From the NCBI RefSeq assembly GCF_045635475.1, contig NZ_JBJGXI010000043.1, forward strand, positions 1 through 47,658: a stretch of DNA of 47,658 nt, in the 5' to 3' direction. Positions 24,288-33,632 of the stretch are shown in pieces; position 1 is the first letter of the stretch; each line of letters opens with the position of its first letter. The notes beneath the pieces were generated by a model. That model worked only from the letters and a program-made list of their open reading frames with translations. It did not search any database and was not told the origin of the DNA. Source of the DNA: JBJGXI01 sp045635475 (GTDB lineage Bacteria > Bacillota > Bacilli > Bacillales > Amphibacillaceae). Position numbers and translations under genes: made by a program.

Positions 24288-24317
24288 AAAAAAGACAAGC
24301 TGATATAAGCTTGTCTT
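24288..24317 (-). terminator. Terminator of menA
   Basis: AAGACAAGCT / AGCTTGTCTT with T6 on the minus strand. Confidence 0.82.
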
Positions 24318-25265
24318 TTATAATGATACATCGATCAAGACTTGTAACAATAACGATAATCCTAATAATAACCCGTAGAACGTATTGGTTTGTGCTGCTG
24401 CGATCATCGCTGGCACCATCTCAATACTTTTAGATTTCCCTTTGAACCCTTGATAGGCGGTATGCGCTTTTTTAACTGCTAATAAAGTTATTAACGACCA
24501 TACTGGGAGCATTCCCAGTAGGATATAAAGAAACGTAATCGCGAAACTAATAATAAAACAGCTCCACAGTAGGGTTACTGCGCGGTCATGACCGACCAAT
24601 ATTGCAATCGTTTTTCTGCCGTTTTGTTTATCTCCCTGCAGGTCGCGAATATTATTAGCAAGCATAATCATGCCAATAAAAATGCCGACTGGGATGGAAA
24701 CTAATACTGTCTGAGTTGTGATTGCTCCTGTTTGAATAAAATAACTAATAAGAATAATGACTGGACCCATAAAAAATCCTGAAACTAATTCACCAAGAGG
24801 CGTATAGGCAATCGGATACGGTCCTCCAGTATAAAAATATCCGCATAACATACAAAACGACCCAATTAATGCAATCCACCAATTTGATTGTATACAAATG
24901 TATACACCAAGTAATATGCTCGTACCAAAAAAGCTTAATGCTAAACGTAATACCGTCTTAGGTGCTACACCATCACGTACAATTGTTCCACCTATTCCAA
25001 CCGAGTTTTCATTATCTAATCCACGCTTGAAATCATAATATTCGTTAAACATATTTGTTGCTGATTGAATTAGCATAGAAGCAAGCAGCATAGCTAAAAA
25101 TAAAAGCAGGTGAAAGGATTGATCAAGTACTGCTAGCATTGTTCCAATAAAAACAGGAACAAAAGAAGCAGTTAATGTATGTGGTCTTAATAATCGACAC
25201 CAGATATGAAATCCGGGTTTTTCATTTAAGGCGCTCTTCAGCGTGTTTTTTTCCAGCGTTTGCAT
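24318..25265 (-). CDS. menA: 1,4-dihydroxy-2-naphthoate polyprenyltransferase
   Basis: Integral membrane prenyltransferase of the UbiA family that joins DHNA to the polyprenyl diphosphate, giving demethylmenaquinone. 315 residues with about nine hydrophobic helices. The first Asp-rich motif is NMFNEYYDFKRGLD and the second is NNIRDLQGDKQNGRKT. The frame extends 23 codons upstream (to 25334), but AAGGAGAG lies 8 nt before ATG 25265. It diverges from menF. The neighbouring thioesterase gene supplies its free-acid substrate. Confidence 0.93.
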   Translation of the reverse strand: MQTLEKNTLKSALNEKPGFHIWCRLLRPHTLTASFVPVFIGTMLAVLDQSFHLLLFLAMLLASMLIQSATNMFNEYYDFKRGLDNENSVGIGGTIVRDGVAPKTVLRLALSFFGTSILLGVYICIQSNWWIALIGSFCMLCGYFYTGGPYPIAYTPLGELVSGFFMGPVIILISYFIQTGAITTQTVLVSIPVGIFIGMIMLANNIRDLQGDKQNGRKTIAILVGHDRAVTLLWSCFIISFAITFLYILLGMLPVWSLITLLAVKKAHTAYQGFKGKSKSIEMVPAMIAAAQTNTFYGLLLGLSLLLQVLIDVSL

Positions 25266-25499
25266 GACGTTCTCTCCTTGTGTGTTGACGCCTAGTATCA
25301 TTATAAGTTTAGGGAATCCTTTAACTACTGTCAATTGGATGATAATAGATTTTTACAGGAAATCATGACAAATGTTGAGAATCCTCTTAAAAGAGAATAA
25401 AATAATAAGATAGACCGTGTAAAGCACTTTTTCTTTTCATCTTTTTAAGAGTCTTCATTTAAATAATTGGTCATTTTATACTATAATGAATTAGGCTTT

Positions 25500-25535
25500 T
25501 TTTATTGGGTTACCAATAGCTTTTTGTTTTTTAAT
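25500..25535 (+). promoter_or_regulatory. Leader hairpin with U-tract before menF
   Basis: TATTGG / CCAATA with a 4-nt loop, followed by TTTTTGTTTTTT. It lies between a TATAAT box (near 25481) and the menF ribosome binding site, so it could be a weak attenuator. Otherwise the 300-nt menA-menF gap shows no gene. Confidence 0.35.
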
Positions 25536-25566
25536 CGTTTCTCCCAATTATATTGGAGGTTTTTTT

Positions 25567-26961
25567 ATGATTCAAACTGAAGTCATGCCGCTGAATCGAG
25601 CATTACATGATTCGATTATAATTGCTGATCAGAGGCAGACACCACAATTACTTAGTATAACAGAAATTATTGATACTATAGATCCATTTGTGTTTTTTGA
25701 ACAGGCAAAGTTAATGGAAGGAAATCGCTTTTTTTGGACAAGTTCATCTGACGATTTTTATTTAGTTGGTGCTGGTGATGCCAAACAAATGACTGTTGAG
25801 AAATCAAATCGATTTTCGCTAATCGAACAGCAGTGGCAAGAAATTATTGCTGATACGATTATATATAATCCATTTGAAGTGCCTGGTACTGGACCAATTG
25901 CTTTTGGGGGATTCTCATTTGATCCTTCCAAACAACAGACGCATCTTTGGAGTAAATTTAAAGCAAGTCAATTTCGCGTACCAAGCTATTTATTAACGAT
26001 TCACGAGGGGCAATGTTATCTTACCGTTAATGTGATTGTTCGAGCCGAAGACCATCCGAAGCAACTGCAATATGAAATAGAAAAAGATAAGCAGTTATTA
26101 TTATGCAAGGATACCACGGTAAAAATGCCCGATAGTCCCAGTGTTAGTTCGAAAAAGGAAATTGCTCCACTGCAATGGAAAGAGTTAGTAAAAGAAGCAA
26201 CTAAATTTATTCATGAAGGTAATGCAGATAAGATTGTGCTTGCACGTGAAATGCAAGTCACGTTTGCGGATGCTGCCAACCTAACACCGATATTGTATCA
26301 ATTAACACGCTTGCAATCGAACAGTTTTATTTTTGCGTATGAAAATGGGACGGATTGTTTTTTGGGGGCATCTCCAGAGAGGTTAGTGCGAGTGCAAGAT
26401 AAGCAACTCTTATCCACGTGCTTAGCAGGGACAGCCCCAAGAGGTGAAACACAAAACGAGGACCACTTAATCGGTCTTGATTTATTAAATGATGAAAAAA
26501 ATCGCGCGGAGCACCAGTTTGTTGTAGAAATGATACAGAAGGCAGTGGAAGAGTGCTGTGTCGATGTTGATGTTCCTGAAAAACCGGTATTATATCCTTT
26601 GAAAAACTTACAGCACTTATACACGCCGGTAAAAGGACATATAAAAGCAAACTATTCGATCATTGACGTTGTGTCAAGGCTCCATCCAACACCTGCATTA
26701 GGTGGGCTTCCCAGAGATAAATCATTAGCGTTTATTCGGGAGAAGGAGCTAATGGATCGTGGTTGGTACGGGGCGCCTATTGGCTGGATGGGTACACAAC
26801 AAAATGGTGAATTTGCTGTGGCGATACGTTCTGCTTTAATAAAAGGAAAACAGGCTTCTTTATTTTCAGGATGTGGTGTAGTGAAAGATTCTGATCCAGA
26901 GGCTGAATATCAAGAGACGAATATCAAATTTGCACCAATGCTGTCAGTTTTGGGGGACTAA
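25567..26961 (+). CDS. menF: Isochorismate synthase, menaquinone-specific
   Basis: Converts chorismate to isochorismate, the first committed step of menaquinone synthesis. 464 residues; a variable N-terminal half, then the chorismate-binding domain from about 205 with ADKIVLAREM, GASPERLVR, CLAGTAPRG, HQFVVEMI, HPTPALGGLPRDKS and SGCGVV. ATG 25567 with TTGGAGG upstream. It is the first gene of menF-menD-menH-menB, with 2 nt to menD. An EntC/DhbC-type siderophore enzyme would be the alternative, but context decides for menF. Confidence 0.95.
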   Translation: MIQTEVMPLNRALHDSIIIADQRQTPQLLSITEIIDTIDPFVFFEQAKLMEGNRFFWTSSSDDFYLVGAGDAKQMTVEKSNRFSLIEQQWQEIIADTIIYNPFEVPGTGPIAFGGFSFDPSKQQTHLWSKFKASQFRVPSYLLTIHEGQCYLTVNVIVRAEDHPKQLQYEIEKDKQLLLCKDTTVKMPDSPSVSSKKEIAPLQWKELVKEATKFIHEGNADKIVLAREMQVTFADAANLTPILYQLTRLQSNSFIFAYENGTDCFLGASPERLVRVQDKQLLSTCLAGTAPRGETQNEDHLIGLDLLNDEKNRAEHQFVVEMIQKAVEECCVDVDVPEKPVLYPLKNLQHLYTPVKGHIKANYSIIDVVSRLHPTPALGGLPRDKSLAFIREKELMDRGWYGAPIGWMGTQQNGEFAVAIRSALIKGKQASLFSGCGVVKDSDPEAEYQETNIKFAPMLSVLGD

Positions 26962-26963
26962 GT

Positions 26964-28709
26964 ATGGAACATACAGAAATACTAACCAGATATATCGGCA
27001 ATTTTGTTGATGAACTAAATAAAAGTGGATTAACGGATGTAGTCATTTCTCCTGGGTCACGTTCAACCCCAATAGCAATGATGTTTGCCGAGCATCCTGA
27101 GATTAATCATTGGGTTAACATGGATGAACGGTCTGCCGCTTTTTTTGCATTAGGAATTGCGAAACAGCAAAATAAAGCTGTTGCTCTTGTTTGTACGTCA
27201 GGAACAGCTGCCGCTAATTATTATCCGGCGATCGTCGAAGCATACTATAGTCGTGTACCATTACTTATCTTAACGGCCGATCGACCACATGAGCTTCGTG
27301 ATGTTGGTGCTCCGCAAGCAATTGAACAAATCGAGATGTATGGTAAATACGTTAAATGGTTTCATGAAATGGCATTACCTGAAGCAAGTCCTAACATGTT
27401 AAGTTATGTGAGAGCGAGAGCATCTCGTGCTGTTTATACAGCAAACCAAGGGAATGCAGGATCTGTCCACCTTAACTTTCCGTTTCGTGAACCGTTACTG
27501 CCAGATTTCTCTATTCGTGATCTTTGGGGAGAAACTACGGCTAGCTCCTATCTTGGCTATGTGGAAGGACAACGACAAGTAACACCTCATCAACTAGATG
27601 ATATGATTAGTGAATTGGCCACCTATCAGAGAGGCTTAATCGTTTGTGGGCCACAATTTGACGAAGCATTAGCTGAAGTAGTAGTGAGGCTAGCGAATCA
27701 GTGGCAAATACCGATTTTAGCTGATCCATTATCACAACTACGAACAGGCGGGCATGAGAAGGCGCAGATTATTGAAAGTTATGATACGATTTTAAAAAAT
27801 AACAAAATTAGAGATCAAATAGAGCCAGAATTTATTATCCGATTTGGTGCGATGCCAATCTCTAAATCTTATTTGATGTATGTTAAACAGTATCCAAATA
27901 TGAACCATATCGTTGTTGAATCCCATGAAGGACACCGGGAACCAACTGGGACTAAGACAAGTTATATCTATGCTGACCCAGCTGGATTTTGCATGGATTT
28001 AGCCGATCAAGGAGCATCTTTATCCTTTGATCAGCAGTGGCTCCAAACGTGGCAGCAAATGAATCAGACAACCAAACAAATTTTGCAACGAGATCATATG
28101 ATCGATAAAATCACAGAAGGGCATGCCGTAACATACCTGACGGAGGAAGTACCAGATGGTAGTACGCTCTACATAGGTAACAGCATGCCGATTAGGGATA
28201 TCGATACGTTTCTTCTTGCGGATGAAAAGCCGCTCAAGCTACTTGGTAATCGTGGAGCAAATGGGATTGATGGTTTAACTTCTAGTGCTTTAGGGGCGGC
28301 CGTACATGGAAATAATGTTACATTATTAATTGGAGACTTGTCTTTCTTTCATGATTTTAACGGGATGCTGGTTGCTAAACAATACAATATTTCGTTGACA
28401 ATCGTGCTGATTAATAATAATGGTGGAGGAATTTTTTCCTTCTTACCACAAGCACAGCATCCGAAACATTTTGAAGTTTTATTTGGAACACCGATGAACA
28501 TCGATATAGAAAATGTGGTATCGATGTATGGTGGTACATATGAACAACCAACCAATAAGCAAGAGTTTCAACAGGCACTGCGTCAGAGCTATCAGCAAAC
28601 TGGATTGTCAGTTATTGAGGTGAAAACCGATCGTGCTGAGAACGTCGAGTGGCATAAACAAAAGTGGCAGGAAGCGGAGACGGCTCTTATGGAGCTGTTA
28701 AAAGGGTGA
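26964..28709 (+). CDS. menD: SEPHCHC synthase MenD
   Basis: ThDP-dependent enzyme joining isochorismate and 2-oxoglutarate to 2-succinyl-5-enolpyruvyl-6-hydroxy-3-cyclohexene-1-carboxylate. 581 aa; N-terminal SPGSRSTPIAMMFAEHP, the WVNMDERSAAFFALG block with the catalytic Glu, TSGTAAANYYPA, LTADRPHELRDVGAPQAI, and the C-terminal ThDP/Mg site GNSMPIRDID ... GDLSFFHDFNG ... NNNGGGIF. ATG 26964, two bases after the menF stop, with GGGGGA upstream. Confidence 0.96.
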   Translation: MEHTEILTRYIGNFVDELNKSGLTDVVISPGSRSTPIAMMFAEHPEINHWVNMDERSAAFFALGIAKQQNKAVALVCTSGTAAANYYPAIVEAYYSRVPLLILTADRPHELRDVGAPQAIEQIEMYGKYVKWFHEMALPEASPNMLSYVRARASRAVYTANQGNAGSVHLNFPFREPLLPDFSIRDLWGETTASSYLGYVEGQRQVTPHQLDDMISELATYQRGLIVCGPQFDEALAEVVVRLANQWQIPILADPLSQLRTGGHEKAQIIESYDTILKNNKIRDQIEPEFIIRFGAMPISKSYLMYVKQYPNMNHIVVESHEGHREPTGTKTSYIYADPAGFCMDLADQGASLSFDQQWLQTWQQMNQTTKQILQRDHMIDKITEGHAVTYLTEEVPDGSTLYIGNSMPIRDIDTFLLADEKPLKLLGNRGANGIDGLTSSALGAAVHGNNVTLLIGDLSFFHDFNGMLVAKQYNISLTIVLINNNGGGIFSFLPQAQHPKHFEVLFGTPMNIDIENVVSMYGGTYEQPTNKQEFQQALRQSYQQTGLSVIEVKTDRAENVEWHKQKWQEAETALMELLKG

Positions 28710-28715
28710 GCGGCC

Positions 28716-29543
28716 GTGTACTATCAATTGAACAATAATCGATATTGGGTCGAGCAATATGGCACTGGTATGCCTGTATTGTTGTTTCATGGCTTTACCG
28801 GAAGTACGGAAACATGGCAGTCTTATGTAAAGCGTTGGAAGCATTACCGGTTAATTGTGATCGATTTACCTGGTCACGGTCAAACACATACAGAAGTGCC
28901 TGTTTCGACCGAATCTTTTTGTGAAGATGTATCCGAGCTTTTAACACAGCTCGAAATCAAGCGGTGTCATATTGTTGGTTACTCGATGGGCGGTCGCATG
29001 GCCTTGTCGTTTGCGATGCTTTATCCAAGACAGGTTGTTTTACTTGTGTTGGAAAGTGCGTCACCGGGATTAGCAAATGTAGATGAACAAATTGCTAGGC
29101 AAGCTAAAGATGAAACACTTGCTACGATGTTAGAAGAACAAGGAATTACCACATTTGTTGATAAGTGGGAGAATATTCCTTTGTTTGACAGCCAAAAACA
29201 ATTGCCGGAAACTATTAAACAGCGAATAAGAGAAGAACGCTTACAGCAAAGTCCAAGTGGGCTTGCCGCCTCGTTGAGAGGAATGGGAACAGGAAGTCAG
29301 CCTGCGTGGTGGAATAAGCTTTCCGAATGTTCTGTTCCAGTGCTCTTAGTTGTAGGTGCGTATGATCACAAATTTGTCGCAATTGCTAACAAGATGAAAA
29401 AACAACTACCCTTTGCAGCATTACATGTGATCTCAAAAGCGGGTCATGCAATTCATGTGGAACAAATGGAATTATTTGATACAATAGTAACAGAATTTCT
29501 AAATAGATTTGCAAAAGATGGAGGATTTTATTATGACAATTGA
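28716..29543 (+). CDS. menH: SHCHC synthase MenH (alpha/beta hydrolase)
   Basis: Eliminates pyruvate from the MenD product. 275 residues, alpha/beta hydrolase fold: FHGFTGSTETW (oxyanion side), IDLPGHGQT, nucleophile S90 in GYSMGGRMALS, Asp in GAYDHKF, His in AGHAIHVEQ. The start is GTG at 28716, six bases after the menD stop, with AAAGGGTGAG upstream. The end overlaps the menB start by 11 nt. Confidence 0.93.
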   Translation: MYYQLNNNRYWVEQYGTGMPVLLFHGFTGSTETWQSYVKRWKHYRLIVIDLPGHGQTHTEVPVSTESFCEDVSELLTQLEIKRCHIVGYSMGGRMALSFAMLYPRQVVLLVLESASPGLANVDEQIARQAKDETLATMLEEQGITTFVDKWENIPLFDSQKQLPETIKQRIREERLQQSPSGLAASLRGMGTGSQPAWWNKLSECSVPVLLVVGAYDHKFVAIANKMKKQLPFAALHVISKAGHAIHVEQMELFDTIVTEFLNRFAKDGGFYYDN

Positions 29544-30351
29544 ATGGGTTTCAGAACGTAAGTACGAAGATGTTTTATACGAGACATACCAAGGTATTGC
29601 TAAAATTACTATTAATCGACCAGAAGTACGAAATGCTTTTCGTCCAAAAACAGTTAACGAATTAATAGATACTTTTGCTTATGCAAGAGATGATGCAAAT
29701 GTTGGCGTGATTGTACTTGCTGGTGCAGGAGATCAAGCATTTTGTTCTGGTGGTGACCAAAAGGTACGCGGTCACGGTGGATATGTAGGGGATGACCAAA
29801 TCCCGCGCTTAAACGTATTAGATTTGCAAAGACTAATTCGTGTGATTCCAAAGCCTGTCGTTGCGATGGTATCTGGTTACGCTATTGGCGGTGGTCATGT
29901 GTTACATGTGGTATGTGATTTAACGATTGCAGCTGATAATGCTATTTTTGGACAAACAGGGCCAAAAGTGGGAAGCTTTGACGCTGGCTATGGTGCTGGA
30001 TACTTAGCTCGAATCGTTGGACATAAAAAGGCGAAAGAAATTTGGTTCTTATGCCGTCAATATAATGCGCAAGAAGCGTTGGACATGGGACTCGTTAATA
30101 CGGTTGTTCCACTAGATCAATTAGAAGCAGAAACGGTACAATGGTGCTTAGAAATGTTAGACAAATCACCTACTGCCCTTCGTTTCCTAAAAGCATCCTT
30201 TAATGCTGATACGGATGGCTTAGCTGGTTTGCAACAATTAGCAGGAGATGCGACACTGCTGTATTACACAACGGATGAAGCGAAAGAAGGTCGTGATGCG
30301 TTTAAAGAGAAGCGTGATCCGGACTTCAAACAGTTTCCTCGTTTCCCTTAA
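29533..30351 (+). CDS. menB: 1,4-dihydroxy-2-naphthoyl-CoA synthase
   Basis: Crotonase-fold enzyme that closes the second ring of the naphthoquinone from o-succinylbenzoyl-CoA. 272 residues, nearly colinear with B. subtilis MenB: AFCSGGDQKVRGHGGYVGDD, GYAIGGGHVLH (oxyanion loop), FGQTGPKVGSFDAGYG, and the C-terminal KRDPDFKQFPRFP. ATG 29533 has GGAGGA 8 nt upstream; an earlier in-frame ATG (29509) lies inside menH and is rejected. MenE, which makes its substrate, is encoded after an inverted small gene. Confidence 0.96.
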   Translation: MTIEWVSERKYEDVLYETYQGIAKITINRPEVRNAFRPKTVNELIDTFAYARDDANVGVIVLAGAGDQAFCSGGDQKVRGHGGYVGDDQIPRLNVLDLQRLIRVIPKPVVAMVSGYAIGGGHVLHVVCDLTIAADNAIFGQTGPKVGSFDAGYGAGYLARIVGHKKAKEIWFLCRQYNAQEALDMGLVNTVVPLDQLEAETVQWCLEMLDKSPTALRFLKASFNADTDGLAGLQQLAGDATLLYYTTDEAKEGRDAFKEKRDPDFKQFPRFP

Positions 30352-30378
30352 AAGAGGTTGCTTAAAAAGTAAAGTAAT

Positions 30379-30424
30379 TAAAAAAATAATGCGAAACAAG
30401 CTAGCTTCATACTTGTTTCGCATT
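30379..30424. terminator. Terminator between menB and the inverted small gene
   Basis: AATGCGAAACAAG / CTTGTTTCGCATT. The T-tract is stronger on the minus strand (T6) than on the plus strand, so it serves the small gene best and ends menFDHB at least partly. Confidence 0.8.
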
Positions 30425-30437
30425 TTCATTATTGTAG

Positions 30438-30674
30438 TTATTCGTCTTCTACCATATCAAATTCTGTTCTGCTTCCAGTCGATTCGCTCGTATCGACCGC
30501 TGCATTCGGATTTTCGGCTGTTGAACCGCTCTTATGCATTCTTATTTGTCTTAAGATTAGGGTTAACACAATGACTCCTAGTCCAACAAAAACGCCTAAA
30601 TTATAATCAAAATAGAGGGAAGCAAGTAGCAGGACATATGCGGGTATAACAAGGATCCCTTGTGTTTGTTTCAT
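30438..30674 (-). CDS. Small membrane protein, unknown function, between menB and menE
   Basis: 78 residues: two hydrophobic helices (about 8-24 and 27-43, ILVIPAYVLLLASLYF and LGVFVGLGVIVLTLIL), a short basic stretch RQIRMHK and an acidic Ser/Thr-rich tail ending in EFDMVEDE. AAAGGAGAG lies 8 nt before ATG 30674; the TTG two codons earlier overlaps that site. No family is recognised. It runs against menB and menE and splits the men operon. Confidence 0.65.
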   Translation of the reverse strand: MKQTQGILVIPAYVLLLASLYFDYNLGVFVGLGVIVLTLILRQIRMHKSGSTAENPNAAVDTSESTGSRTEFDMVEDE

Positions 30675-30847
30675 TGCCAACTCTCCTTTATTGCCTTCGT
30701 AGACTTCCTGTTAGCACTCGTTTTCTAAACCTCGTCTTATGCATATGTGTTAAGGAAGCAATTAATGATTATTATCGATATTAGATTAGGCAAACAATGG
30801 CGCTTGTGTTTAAATAAAGCTAGATTAAGTTGAGAAAGGAAATACAT

Positions 30848-32344
30848 ATGTCTGAAGTTATTCCACATTGGTTAAATAAACAAGCCGAGCTTTCCCCAAA
30901 TAAAATAGCGATCGAATTGCCTAATGGAACCACCTTGAATTTTCAACAATTAAAACAAGCGAGCCAGAGCTATGCTGGTAAATTAATTACCTATGGTGTG
31001 AAACGAGGAGATCATGTTGGAATCTATGCGCAAAATTCCCTTGCTATGGTAGTTGCTATCCATGCTTTATCGTATGTAGGTGCGGTTGTTGTATTACTGA
31101 ATACAAGATTGAGCGCTGCTGAAATTGCGTATCAATTAAAGGATGCTAATGTGACAGTGGTGCTCACCCAGCCTAGTCTAATGAATGCAGCAGAGCAATC
31201 CGTTGCCATAACGACTCGTAACATTGTTGTATGCGACTTTGAAAAGATAGGTGCTTTATCCGAAACTAACGGGCGATTGCAGGACGAATTAGCGCTCGAT
31301 GACCTATTTACTATTATTTATACGTCAGGGACGACAGGGGCTCCTAAGGGGGTTACACACACGTATGGAAACCACTTCTGGAGTGCTATTGCTTCGGCGC
31401 TAAATCTCGGTCTGAGTGATCGAGACAAATGGCTTTTAGTACTGCCGTTATTTCATGTGGGTGGTCTATCAATTGTAATGAAAAGTGTCGTTTACGGGAT
31501 GACTGCTTATATCATGGGAAAATTTGATGAAAAGACGGTACATCACGCAATCATGAATCAAGGTGTTACGATGTTATCGGTCGTTTCTGTGATGTTAGTC
31601 GAGCTACTCGATGAATTAGGGGATGACAACTATCCAGAAAGCTTCCGGTGTATGCTACTTGGTGGTGGACCTGCTCCTAAACCGCTGTTAGAAACAGCTA
31701 AGGTCTCTCGTGTTCCTGTGTTTCAAACGTATGGAATGACAGAAACAAGCTCCCAAATTGTGACCCTTAGCCCGAGTTATGCACTGGACAAGCTTGGTTC
31801 AGCGGGAAAAGCGTTATTACCTGCTCAAATAAAAATCGTTGGTTCAGATAACAAGCCTGCTGCTGCCAATGAGGTTGGAGAAATAATAGTGAAAGGTCCG
31901 ATGGTTACAAACGGCTATTATGAAAACGCGCAGGCAAACGAGCGAGCTTTGCATGAGGGATGGCTCTCTACTGGTGATTTAGGTTATGTGGATGAGGAAG
32001 GTTTTCTTTATATAATGGATCGCCGAAAGGACTTAATTATTTCTGGTGGCGAAAATATTTACCCGGCAGAAATAGAAAGTGTACTAGTCGGGTTGAAAGG
32101 AATTAAAGAAGCTGGTGTAGTCGGTAAAGTCGATAAGCGTTGGGGGCAAGTACCTGTTGCTTTTATCGTTAAAAAAGAGGGACATGTAGATCGAGAGTCA
32201 ATTATTGATTATTGTGCGAATTATTTAGCAAAATATAAAGTGCCGAAGCAGATTTATTTTGTTGACGAATTGCCACGCAATGCAGCTAAAAAGTTGCAAC
32301 GCTATCAATTGGTGGAATGGTTGAAAGACTCTGAACAAGATTAA
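30848..32344 (+). CDS. menE: o-Succinylbenzoate-CoA ligase
   Basis: Adenylate-forming enzyme that activates o-succinylbenzoate with ATP and CoA. 498 residues; P-loop-like YTSGTTGAPKG (158-168), LPLFHVGGL, the QTYGMTETSSQ motif, TGDLGYVDEEGF, RRKDLIISGGENIYPAEIE and the C-terminal catalytic Lys in ELPRNAAKK. AGAAAGGAA stands 8 nt before ATG 30848; the frame opens 6 codons earlier. Because of the inverted gene before it, it needs its own promoter. menC, which follows menE in B. subtilis, is not here. Confidence 0.94.
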   Translation: MSEVIPHWLNKQAELSPNKIAIELPNGTTLNFQQLKQASQSYAGKLITYGVKRGDHVGIYAQNSLAMVVAIHALSYVGAVVVLLNTRLSAAEIAYQLKDANVTVVLTQPSLMNAAEQSVAITTRNIVVCDFEKIGALSETNGRLQDELALDDLFTIIYTSGTTGAPKGVTHTYGNHFWSAIASALNLGLSDRDKWLLVLPLFHVGGLSIVMKSVVYGMTAYIMGKFDEKTVHHAIMNQGVTMLSVVSVMLVELLDELGDDNYPESFRCMLLGGGPAPKPLLETAKVSRVPVFQTYGMTETSSQIVTLSPSYALDKLGSAGKALLPAQIKIVGSDNKPAAANEVGEIIVKGPMVTNGYYENAQANERALHEGWLSTGDLGYVDEEGFLYIMDRRKDLIISGGENIYPAEIESVLVGLKGIKEAGVVGKVDKRWGQVPVAFIVKKEGHVDRESIIDYCANYLAKYKVPKQIYFVDELPRNAAKKLQRYQLVEWLKDSEQD

Positions 32345-32361
32345 CTGATTGGCGATGGCGG

Positions 32362-33615
32362 TCACGCTTTGTGTCCGCCAATTTTTTTACTTCTTTCTAA
32401 TGTTACTCCAGCATCGGTAAAGCTAGTTGCTCTTAATAGCGAGGCAGATCCATACTTATCTCTAATTTGATCCATCACATAACCAATGTCTTTTCTTTTG
32501 GCTTTATCTTCAAATAAATCAAGCTGTGTTGCTCCGTCGTCATATAAATGATCTAATGTTACAAACACACGACGAACCTTACTTTGCCCATCATAAAATT
32601 CGTGAAATAACTGATTACATACCCGGTAAATATCGAGGGTTACGTTTGTTGGGATACCAACCGATCGTGATCGACTAAAGCCACCACCCGTTTCTTGCGA
32701 GTAGCCAATTCCTAAATGGATCGTCCGTCCGGCTTTGCCTGCGGTACGAGCACGGCGGCAAACCTCTTCCGCAAGGTCCAAAATACAAGCAAAAACCTCT
32801 TCGCCGTTATAATCGCGTAGCAACGTAATTCCGTGTCCAAAGCCTTTTTGGTCTTGCTTTTGAAAATCACCAATTACTGGGCTAAGGTCAACGCCCCATG
32901 CATGCCAGTATAATTGTTCACCCATGACGCCAAATCGTTTTTTTAGCCGGTCCAAGGAGTAGTTAGCCAGTTGCCCTAATGTAACAATCCCAATCCGATT
33001 TAAATTGCGCATCATGCGTTTGCCGATGCCCCATATTTCTTCAATCGGAGTCGGCCACAATTTTGCTTCGACATCCTCGTATGTACACTCTGAGATCCCT
33101 TCTTGCTTTGCATATAAATCCATCACAACCTTAGCCAAAAACTTGTTGTCGCCAATCCCAATCGAACAAGTTAAGCCCATCGTTTCGTACAGCTCGTCTT
33201 TTATTAACTGAGCGACATTTCTTCTACTTCCATATCTTTTTTCCAATCCATTGACGGTGACCCACAGCTCATCGACGGAGTAGGGGTGAATCGCTTCTTT
33301 TGGCACATATTGGTTAATCAACCTGGTAATTTCAACCGATACCTTTAAATAATCGCCCATCTTCGCTTCTACAACGTGAATGTCGGGATCGTCTGGCAAA
33401 TCAAAGAAGCGGCTAACATTTTTTACGCCATGCTTCTTCTTAAGTGTGGGTGAGGCGGCGAGAATAATACTGCCGGATCGATTTTTGTCCCCGACGACAG
33501 CGAGCAGGGTAGTCATAGGGTCTAATCCTCTTTTCACACATTCGACGCTAGCATAAAAGGAGCGCATATCAATACAAAGCACATCATTACGTGGATAAAG
33601 GTTATAGTTAACCAA
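32362..33615 (-). CDS. Y-family DNA polymerase, UvrX/YqjW (PolY2)-like
   Basis: Translesion DNA polymerase of the UmuC/ImpB family, about 417 aa. The palm carboxylates are in CIDMRSFYASVE and SVDELWV; GIGDNKFLAKVVMDLYAK is the conserved fingers/palm block, and helix-hairpin-helix WGIGKRMMRNLNRIGI follows. VNYNLYPRNDVLCIDM aligns with the start of B. subtilis UvrX, which favours TTG 33615, about 9 nt after GAGG; ATG 33621 and GTG 33630 are alternatives. A LexA box lies directly upstream. A beta-clamp-like QLDLF lies near residue 374. Confidence 0.88.
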   Translation of the reverse strand: MVNYNLYPRNDVLCIDMRSFYASVECVKRGLDPMTTLLAVVGDKNRSGSIILAASPTLKKKHGVKNVSRFFDLPDDPDIHVVEAKMGDYLKVSVEITRLINQYVPKEAIHPYSVDELWVTVNGLEKRYGSRRNVAQLIKDELYETMGLTCSIGIGDNKFLAKVVMDLYAKQEGISECTYEDVEAKLWPTPIEEIWGIGKRMMRNLNRIGIVTLGQLANYSLDRLKKRFGVMGEQLYWHAWGVDLSPVIGDFQKQDQKGFGHGITLLRDYNGEEVFACILDLAEEVCRRARTAGKAGRTIHLGIGYSQETGGGFSRSRSVGIPTNVTLDIYRVCNQLFHEFYDGQSKVRRVFVTLDHLYDDGATQLDLFEDKAKRKDIGYVMDQIRDKYGSASLLRATSFTDAGVTLERSKKIGGHKA

Positions 33616-33632
33616 AATCATCACCCTCACTT

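Noticed and set aside
30248..30574. 108-codon open frame overlapping the end of menB and the inverted small gene
   Set aside because: It runs through the shared terminator hairpin and overlaps two better-supported genes.
30763..30777. Fur-box-like sequence upstream of menE
   Set aside because: TAATGATTATTATCG fits 11 of 14 positions, but the stretch is very AT-rich, not a clean dyad, and menE is not a known iron-regulated gene.
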